Source of the DNA: Phorcus lineatus
Lineage: Eukaryota > Mollusca > Gastropoda > Trochida > Trochidae
NCBI GenBank assembly: GCA_921293015.1
Contig: OV121081.1
Coordinates: 248,001-312,000, forward strand
DNA: 64,000 nucleotides
Direction of reading: 5' to 3'
Of this stretch, positions 57,036 to 64,000 are shown piece by piece; positions within the stretch are counted from its first letter, which is position 1, and each line of letters opens with the position of its first letter. The position numbers were made by a program, and so were the translations under genes. The notes below the pieces were generated by a model. The model saw only the letters and a program-made list of their open reading frames with translations, was not told the DNA's origin and did no database searches.

Positions 57036-57504
57036 CATTCTCTCCCAACAGAGGTTGCTCCGTCATAAATTCCTATACAACCTCTGTCTTAATTCGAAGG
57101 TTTCTCGGTCATCAAGCAGTTTCCCCTACCGGCGATATATTGCAACTTAAACTACCTGGCAATATTTCAGCCAATGAAAACATCGAATACTGCGAAATGC
57201 ATGAATAACATATTTGTTGTCATACAGGCCTGTGCAATGATGCAGTCGCAAAATGAGGTGTATGTGTTCTGTAAAGACGACACAAAGTGCAGGGTGCAAA
57301 TTCAAATAAAGTTTAGCTTTTGTAAAGCTTCCGGAAGTAACGGAGGCGATTTGAATGATAACTTTTGAAACGGCGTCGCTGATTGCACAACTAACTTTCA
57401 TTGCATCCAACCAGCGTTCAACTTTTCGTGCACAAGAAACCTTCGAATTAAGACAGAGGTTGTATAGGAATTTATGACGGAGCTACCTCTGTTGGGAGAG
57501 AATG
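57036..57504. mobile_element. Long-TIR MITE, Mutator-like, 469 bp
   Basis: The termini are inverted repeats of about 70 bp (57036-57105 and 57435-57504) that begin CATTCTCTCCCAACAGAGGT. I found one mismatch, at position 21. The element is flanked by a perfect 9-bp direct repeat, GAGATGCAT. Long TIRs with a 9-bp target duplication are typical of Mutator-like elements. The interior of about 330 bp has no transposase, so it is non-autonomous. High TIR identity and a perfect duplication suggest recent insertion. Confidence 0.85.
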
Positions 57505-57513
57505 GAGATGCAT
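57505..57513. other. 9-bp target duplication, right
   Basis: GAGATGCAT, identical to the left copy at 57027-57035. Confidence 0.8.
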
Positions 57514-58930
57514 AGATATTCTTTCTTAATTTACAATTGGTTTTGTATAGTTTTTAGGCGCTAATCACTAGACATTATACAAGAACTCATGCAATGGACG
57601 AGAACCACATTTTAGGAACGAAAAACCTGAATGGTGAGGTTTAATGGAGAAAAATTATGGTAAGGAAAGATAACTCGTATTAGGGGGAAACATTTCTAGT
57701 GAGAATATAGAGAAGAGAAAAAATATCCTTTATTCATAAAACTACTATCTTTTCCTACAGCCCAAATACCGTCAAACGTTTTTTTAAAGTAATAATAAAT
57801 CATTTGTTTAATTTACAAGGGTTTCTTGTCATACTGAAATTGAAAAATGAACACAAGTTATTATTAGTCTCATTATGTTGGGGCTAGGTGCTTTAATCGT
57901 TATGTCTGTTAAACATGATGGGGGTTTGACATCGTTCAGAATTTCCATACACACGTCACAATACTGTTTCCAAGGTTTATCATTAAGCATAGTGAAATAA
58001 AGGATCTTAAACAATTACTTTCTGAATGATAAATGTATAACCAGTGATCTGCTACGGAACTTTTTCAACTTAAAATATGAGTAATTGAGGGTTCATGAAA
58101 GAGTTCCCTAACTATTGTTCAATATATTCCACAATTTTGCCACTTTGCCGTGGGATATAGCCGACTCTGTCTATTTCGATGCAGAATTGACAGAATGTTG
58201 CGCTCTCCGGCGTGCGGGCGTTATTACACGTGATTTACCACTCCTAGCACTGTCTGCTGAATCCGACAGTTTCCATCTCTCGGTTGGAGTCAAACATGGT
58301 CAAATTGTCGTGTTAGTTTTACTACAATGGCCGTGGTTCCTATTTCATACCGTCAAAATGCACGTTGAATACGAATTATATCAGAAAAGGCGAATGTTAT
58401 GTCAACTTTAAATTGTTTTGCCCGTTGTTCCAAGAAATGATGATTCTCTATTTGTTTGACATGGCTCAGTGCGCTTTATTATCATTTACCAATGTGAAGG
58501 TTATATTCAAAGGTATATACTTCTTTTGAGCACTAGTTTTGTAAATGCAAGGTTGCATTCAATCGCTCCCGTCTTTTAGAAAACACTACGTACATATCTT
58601 CCAAAACACCTTTTATCATAGAGTACCTGAGGTCGGATCGTTAGTAATACTGAGAGATATATATCACCTGATTGCCATTGTTAAAATTATGAATTTCGGT
58701 GTTGGCAAGGGCCTTTCATACAAGATCACACAAATACGAATAAACTTACCGTTTATTAGCAGCCACACAAACAACGTTGCTTTCATAGTCAAACAAGGGA
58801 AAAAATAACTCGAACATAATTGCATTGGTAACATTTTCAAGTGACATTTGTCTGATTTGGCACATGGAATTTTCTCGCTCAAGCTCAAAAATACAATCAT
58901 ATTGCTCAACCGAACTCAAAATGAAAACAT
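57514..58930. other. No gene recognised
   Basis: AT-rich spacer with unremarkable short open frames on both strands. Confidence 0.5.
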
Positions 58931-58934
58931 ATAT

Positions 58935-59300
58935 AGAAATGTGTTCATCCAAACTCAGGATACATGAAAATGTGTTCAATTTATGTCAGGATATATGAAA
59001 ATGTGTTCAATCTTTGTCAGGATACATGAAAATGTGTTCAAATCTATGTCAGGATACATGAAAATGTGTTCAATCTTTTTCAGGATACATGAAAATGTGC
59101 TCAATCTATGTCAGAATACATGAAAATGTGTTCAATCTATGTCAGGATACATGAAAAGGTGTTCAATCTATGTCAGAATAGATGAAAATGTGTTCAATCT
59201 ATGTCAGGATACATGAAAAGGTGTTCAATCTATGTCAGAATAGATGAAAATGTCTTTAATCTATCACAGGATACATGAAAATGTGTTCAATCTATCTAAA
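58935..59300. repeat. 31-bp minisatellite, about 12 copies
   Basis: A unit of 31 bp: CAGGATACATGAAAATGTGT followed by TCAATCTATGT. Some copies differ by one inserted A. Different in sequence from the 31-bp array at 55590-56440. No coding content. Confidence 0.93.
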
Positions 59301-59754
59301 ATAATCTAGCTCAGGGTGTATATTCAACCTAGCTCAGGATATAATGGCTCTTTCTAAAGAATAGAAGTGCCGTAGTGGTAAACCTCTTATATTTTCAGCT
59401 CAAATTATTCACTTATAGTACAGCCATTGCCTTTTCATTCGGCAGATTAAGACACCGAGATTTTAAGTTACGTGCACTTCCTGAAATAGATATCAAATGA
59501 GGAGATGTATTGCGATCTACAATGATTTTGTTAATGAGATGATTTGTTCTCTATGTTCCTGTGATCTCGTTATTTCTCATTAGATTTTCATACTCACGAA
59601 TTTCACATCGTATGGTAAATTGGAAACAAGGGTCTCACAACACTTTCGATATTATGCTCTTATCTGACGTCCTTAATCCTCCAATGAAGAAATAAGCATA
59701 TTTTCTTGTTAAATTGCCACTTATAAAAAGTCATTTGGAGCTGACACTACACAA
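59301..59754. other. No gene recognised
   Basis: AT-rich spacer between two minisatellites. Confidence 0.5.
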
Positions 59755-60185
59755 GAAAGTAGTTCTCTCGAATTCACACCTCAAGTGAACGTAGGCCTCT
59801 GAATCAACACCTCATCTGGAAGGAGTCCTTTAAAATTGAGACTAAATGTGTAAGTGATCCTCTGTTATTAACACATCACATGTAAAAAGTACTCTGAAAT
59901 TTAGACTGCACATGTTTTAGTCCTCTGAATTTGTCACCTCACATGTAAGTGGTCCTCAGAAATTGACACCTCAAATGTATGTGGTCCTCTGATATAGACA
60001 TCTCACATGCAGGTGGTCCTCTGATATAGACATCTCACATGCAGGTGGTCCTCTGATATAGACATCGCACATGCAGGTGGTCCTCTGATATAGACATCTC
60101 ACATGTATGTGGTCCTCTGATATAGACATCTCACATGCAGGTGGTCCTCTGATATAGACATCTCACATGTAAGTAGTCCTCTGAA
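59755..60185. repeat. 32-bp minisatellite overlapping SLC35F 3' end
   Basis: A 32-bp unit (GGTCCTCTGATATAGACATC, TCACATGCAGGT), well conserved at 59985-60185 and degenerate to the left. Its rightmost unit (TCTCACATGTAAGTAGTCCT) overlaps the last codons and the stop of the SLC35F-like terminal exon. Confidence 0.92.
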
Positions 60186-60374
60186 GCCTGCTTCTTAGCG
60201 TCTCTCCAACTGGTTGTTCAGTTTCACGACGCTGTTGTTTGACCCGAAAGGGTTTCAGAACAACACTATGCCAGTTTTCGGGTAACAGTATCAGTAATAA
60301 GCCGATTGAAATAAGAACAAGAGCAGCTATCTTCATCCCTGAAAACTCGCGTCCCTTCCATGTGGAGTCCGCCA
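60163..60374 (-). CDS. SLC35F: SLC35F-like transporter, terminal exon
   Basis: The exon follows a CTTCACAG acceptor and is joined in phase 1 to the exon at 60564-60653. It encodes VADSTWKGREFSGMKIAALV, a final membrane helix (LISIGLLLILLPENW) and a basic cytoplasmic tail (KPFRVKQQRRETEQ). The LLL-LLPE-W ending of the last helix is typical of SLC35F3/F4/F5-type carriers of the drug/metabolite transporter superfamily. The final residues TTYM and the TGA are supplied by a minisatellite unit, so the C-terminus has been reshaped locally. Upstream exons lie beyond the window. Confidence 0.75.
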
Positions 60375-60563
60375 CTGTGAAGAATAGCACATGATTTCAG
60401 ATAAAATGGTAGTTGAACAGTTATTTTCTTAATATATTTTCTTTATAATATAAAATACATTTTTCACCAAAACGTAAGAGTTTTTGTGTGAAGCTTGTGT
60501 GCTGAGTATTTAATAATATTTTTCGACACGATCTTGTGTCACGGTGAAGTGTCCAAAACCTAC

Positions 60564-60653
60564 CTGCGCAGATGGGGATTGCAATGGCGAGTCCCAGACC
60601 GGTGAATAACGGATATGTCAGCACAGCCGCGTAGTTTATCAGAATTTGGTAAA
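60564..60653 (-). CDS. SLC35F: SLC35F-like transporter, penultimate exon
   Basis: A 90-nt exon between TTTTAG and GTAGGT. It encodes YQILINYAAVLTYPLFTGLG and LAIAIPICA, the penultimate helix region. The AVLTYPLFTGLGL-x-x-IP pattern corresponds to the TYP-x-x-x-SLG-x-x-x-x-IP region of SLC35F3/F4. Phase 2 at the start implies a further exon upstream, not recognised within the window. The substrate cannot be told from this part; thiamine is known for human SLC35F3. Confidence 0.7.
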
Positions 60654-60659
60654 CTAAAA

Positions 60660-61195
60660 TGAAAAAAACACATCGGTATTGTCATAGATGCAAGTTATAT
60701 ATTTTAGCATGCTAAACCTTTTCAAAACAAAACAGGTAATAGTGATGTTTTGATATAGCAGGGTCAAGAACGTATTCATGTGGACAACGTGAGCAATTAG
60801 TCCTCGCCTGTATACCAACGGCAGGCATCTTCAGTCTTGAAAGGTTTCTTATCATTTCATGTCTAATCCTTCTTCTTACCATTTATGAAAAGGCCATAAC
60901 AACATCATTAACCCCTAATCTTGAAGCGGCGTTTGTCATGTCAAGTCTAATCATACTATATGACCAGACCAACACAAAGCAAACACGATCTCAGGTTTGA
61001 AATACAAGATTAACCCCGAACCTATCACCCTTGTAACAATACCAGGCGATCGACAAGTACGTTTATTCTTAAATACTAAATGGTGAGCAAATATACAACG
61101 GTAAACTTGTATGAAATGCAAACAGTTCTAGAATTCTCCTTGATCAGGGTTGAGTAGGAGTTGTTAATATATAAATAGGAATGGTGTACCCTAAC
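60660..61195. other. SLC35F-like intron; nothing recognised
   Basis: AT-rich intronic sequence with no recognised exon or repeat. Confidence 0.5.
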
Positions 61196-61384
61196 GTCAC
61201 AGAACAGACAATGATGCTGTAAAAAGTCCGGGATCAAACTTAGACTTAGGACTGTAAGATATCAGATATAGGTAAGTATAGAGAGGCAGTAACAGTGACG
61301 TCACAGAACTGGACAATGATGCTGTAAAAAGTCCGGGATCAAACTTAAACTTAGGACTGTAAGATATCAGATTTAGGTAAGTAA
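61196..61384. repeat. Two-copy tandem duplication, ~107-bp period
   Basis: ACGTCACAGAAC, CAATGATGCTGTAAAAAGTC and TTAGGACTGTAAGATATCAG occur twice in order, at about 61195-61280 and 61300-61384, with few differences. It leads directly into the 55-bp satellite. Confidence 0.85.
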
Positions 61385-61529
61385 AGGGTCTTTGTTAAAT
61401 AGCAGAGATAAAGGGCAGTTCAAGGACCTACAGTTCGAATGCACAAGTAGGAAATTTGAATGCAGATAAGAGACGTATAAGATAATAGATATGGGAGTGA
61501 ATATAAAGAAAGCTTAGCAAGGCATTGTG

Positions 61530-64000
61530 GTAAACAATAATTGATATGGGATAGCATAAAGAGAGAGGTTTGTGAAGCAGTGTGGTAAAACAACAATAGA
61601 TGTGGGATAGCATATAGAGAGAGGTTAGTGAAGCAGTGTGGTAAAACAGCAATAGATATGGGATAGCATATAGAGAGAGGTCTGTGAAGCAGTGTGGTAA
61701 ACAATAATAGATGTCGGATAGTATATAGAGAAAGGTCTGTGAAGCAGTGTGGTAAACAACAAATGATGTGGGATAGCATATAGAGAGAGGTCTGTGAAGC
61801 AGTGTGGTAAACAATAATAGATGTCGGATAGTATATAGAGAAAGGTCTGTGAAGCAGTGTGGTAAACAATAATAGATGTGGGATAGCATATAGAGAGAGG
61901 TCTGTGAAGCAGTGTGGTAAACAACAATAGATGTGGGATAGCATATAGAGAGAGGTCTGTGAAGCAGTGTGGTAAACAATAATAGATGTCGGATAGTATA
62001 TAGAGAAAGGTCTGTGAAGCAGTGTGGTAAACAACAATAGATGTGGGATAGCATATAGAGAGAGGTCTGTGAAGCAGTGTGGTAAACAATAATAGATGTC
62101 GGATAGTCTATAGAGAAAGGTCTGTGAAGCAGTGTGGTAAACAACAATAGATGTGGGATAGCATATAGAGAGAGGTCTGTGAAGCAGTGTGGTAAACAAC
62201 AATAGATATGGGATAGCATATAGAGAGAGGTCTGTGAAGCAGTGTGGTAAACAACAATAGATGTGGGATAGCATATAGAGAAAGGTCTGTGAAGCAGTGT
62301 GGTAAACAATAATAGATGTCGGATAGTATATAGAGAAAGGTCTGTGAAGCAGTGTGGTAAACAATAATAGATGTCGGATAGTATATAGAGAGAGGTTAGT
62401 GAAGCAGTGTGGTAAACAACAATAGATGTGGGATAGCATATAGAGAGAGGTTAGTGAAGCAGTGTGGTAAAACAACAATAGATGTGGGATAGCATATAGA
62501 GAGAGATTGGTGAAGCAGTGTGGTAAAACAGCAATAGATATGGGATAGCATATTGAGAGAGGTTAGTGAAGCAGTGTGGTAAACAACAATAGATATGGGA
62601 TAGCATATAGAGAGAGGTTAGTGAAGCAGTGTGGTAAACAACAATAGATATGGGATAGCATATAGAGAGAGGTTAGTGAAGCAGTGTGGTAAAACAACAA
62701 TAGATGTGGGATAGCATATAGAGAGGTTTGTGAAGCAGTGTGGTAAAACAACAATAGATATGGGATAGCATATAGAGAGAGGTTAGTGAAGCAGTGTGGT
62801 AAACAACAATAGATATGGGATAGCATATAGAGAGAGGTCTGTGAAGCAGTGTGATAAAACAACAATAGATGTGGGATAGCATATAGAGAGAGATTAGTGA
62901 AGCAGTGTGGTAAAACAGCAATAGATATGGGATAGCATATAGAGAGAGGTCTGTGAAGCAGTGTGGTAAACAATAATAGATGTCGGATAGTATATAGAGA
63001 AAGGTCTGTGAAGCAGTGTGATAAAACAACAATAGATATGGGATAGCATATAGAGAGAGGTTAGTGAAGCAGTGTGGTAAACAACAATAGATGTGGGATA
63101 GCATATGGAGAGAGGTTAGTGAAGCAGTGTGGTAAACAACAATAGATATGGGATAGCATATAGAGAGAGGTTAGTGAAGCAGTGTGGTAAACAACAATAG
63201 ATATGGGATAGCATATAGAGAGAGGTTAGTGAAGCAGTGTGGTAAACAACAATAGATGTGGGATAGCATATGGAGAGAGGTTAGTGAAGCAGTGCGGTAA
63301 AACAACAATAGATGTGGGATAGCATATGGAGAGAGGTTAGTGAAGCAGTGCGGTAAAACAACAATAGATGTGGGATAGCATATGGAGAGAGGTTAGTGAA
63401 GCAGTGTGGTAAAATAACAATAGATGTGGGATAGCATATAGAGAGAGGTTAGTGAAGCAATGTGGTAAAACAACAATAGATGTGAGATAGCATATAGATA
63501 GAGGTTAGTGAAGCAGTGTGGTAAACAACAATAGATGTGGGATAGCATATGGAGAGAGGTTAGTGAAGCAGTGCGGTAAAACAACAATAGATGTGGGATA
63601 GCATATGGAGAGAGGTTAGTGAAGCAGTGCGGTAAAACAACAATAGATGTGGGATAGCATATGGAGAGAGGTTAGTGAAGCAGTGTGGTAAACAACAATA
63701 GATGTGGGATAGCATATAGAGAGAGGTTAGTGAAGCAATGTGGTAAACAACAATAGATGTGGGATAGCATATGGAGAGAGGTTAGTGAAGCAGTGTGGTA
63801 AAACAACAATAGATGTGGGATAGCATATAGAGAGAGGTTAGTGAAGCAATGTGGTAAAACAACAATAGATGTGAGATAGCATATAGAGAGAGGTTAGTGA
63901 AGCAGTGTGGTAAACAACAATAGATGTGGGATAGCATATAGAGAGAGGTCTGTGAAGCAGTGTGATAAAATAACAATAGATATGGGATAGCATATAGAGA
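61530..64000. repeat. 55/56-bp satellite array running off the edge
   Basis: About 45 copies of a unit made of AGAGAGAGGTCTGTGAAGCA, GTGTGGTAAACAACAATAGA and TGTGGGATAGCATAT. Units are 55 bp or 56 bp, depending on an extra A in the AAAC run. Subtypes (TCTGTG/TTAGTG, TATAGAG/TATGGAG, TCGGATAGTAT) occur in alternating blocks. The unit has few stops on the minus strand, so long shadow frames of up to 352 codons appear. The array continues past the window. Confidence 0.97.

Noticed and set aside
61420..62478. Minus-strand ORF of 352 codons and several smaller ones over 61428-63976
   Set aside because: They are tandem translations of the 55/56-bp satellite in different frames. The frames shift wherever a unit has 56 bp, and no domain or start context exists.

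Overview
The window is animal nuclear DNA. It is AT-rich, has multi-exon genes with GT-AG introns, and is packed with decayed transposons and minisatellites. The protein families and repeat style (APE-type LINEs, a Ty3/gypsy element with two CCHC knuckles, several Tc1-like DD34E transposases, short TIR elements) suggest a marine invertebrate, most likely a lophotrochozoan such as a mollusc. That placement is an inference; nothing here is species-diagnostic. There is no sign of operons, CRISPR arrays, rRNA genes or an intact tRNA gene.

Two host genes can be supported, both on the minus strand. The main one (52058 down to 25437) is a proton-coupled oligopeptide transporter of the SLC15/POT family, closest in motif style to SLC15A4. 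I could assemble it from ten exons whose phases agree, giving about 565 codons. Its introns total about 25 kb and hold most of the interesting material: a 46-bp and a 45-bp minisatellite in intron 1, a solo LTR in intron 2, a Tc1 remnant in intron 3, a four-unit tandem repeat in intron 4, and an 11.5-kb intron 6 with a GC donor that contains a Ty3/gypsy element, a Tc1-like transposon and a deletion-derived LINE. The second gene (60653 to 60163, continuing upstream beyond the window) is the 3' end of an SLC35F-like solute carrier. Its last codons and stop lie in a 32-bp minisatellite, and the visible part of its upstream intron is largely a 55-bp satellite that runs off the right edge.

Layout. 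0-5.6 kb: a 56-bp minisatellite inside a decayed LINE, a LINE RNase H fragment, degenerate tandem repeats, an ATT microsatellite and an 11-bp AGACGT array. 6-9.1 kb: a nearly intact CR1/L2-type LINE (minus) with only two in-frame stops in ORF2. 9.1-16.5 kb: a small palindromic element, a plus-strand RT fragment and two minus-strand LINE copies, one with ORF1, endonuclease, RT and C-terminal parts. 17-23.3 kb: a LINE 3' end with a TTGAC tail, a Tc1-like transposase split by a nested insertion, a TA-flanked MITE carrying evenly spaced CTAATTAG palindromes, and an RNase H fragment. 25.4-52.1 kb: the SLC15 gene. 52-60 kb: a SINE-like relic, three further minisatellites and a long-TIR element with a 9-bp target duplication. 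60-64 kb: the SLC35F-like gene end and the edge satellite.

No new multi-gene system is visible. The strongest unusual observations are the MITE with homeodomain-core palindromes every 21-22 bp, the 469-bp long-TIR element, the solo LTR, the nested insertion in the Tc1 transposase, and, in the transporter gene, a GC-AG intron plus a 24-bp coding duplication that also duplicates a candidate splice donor.
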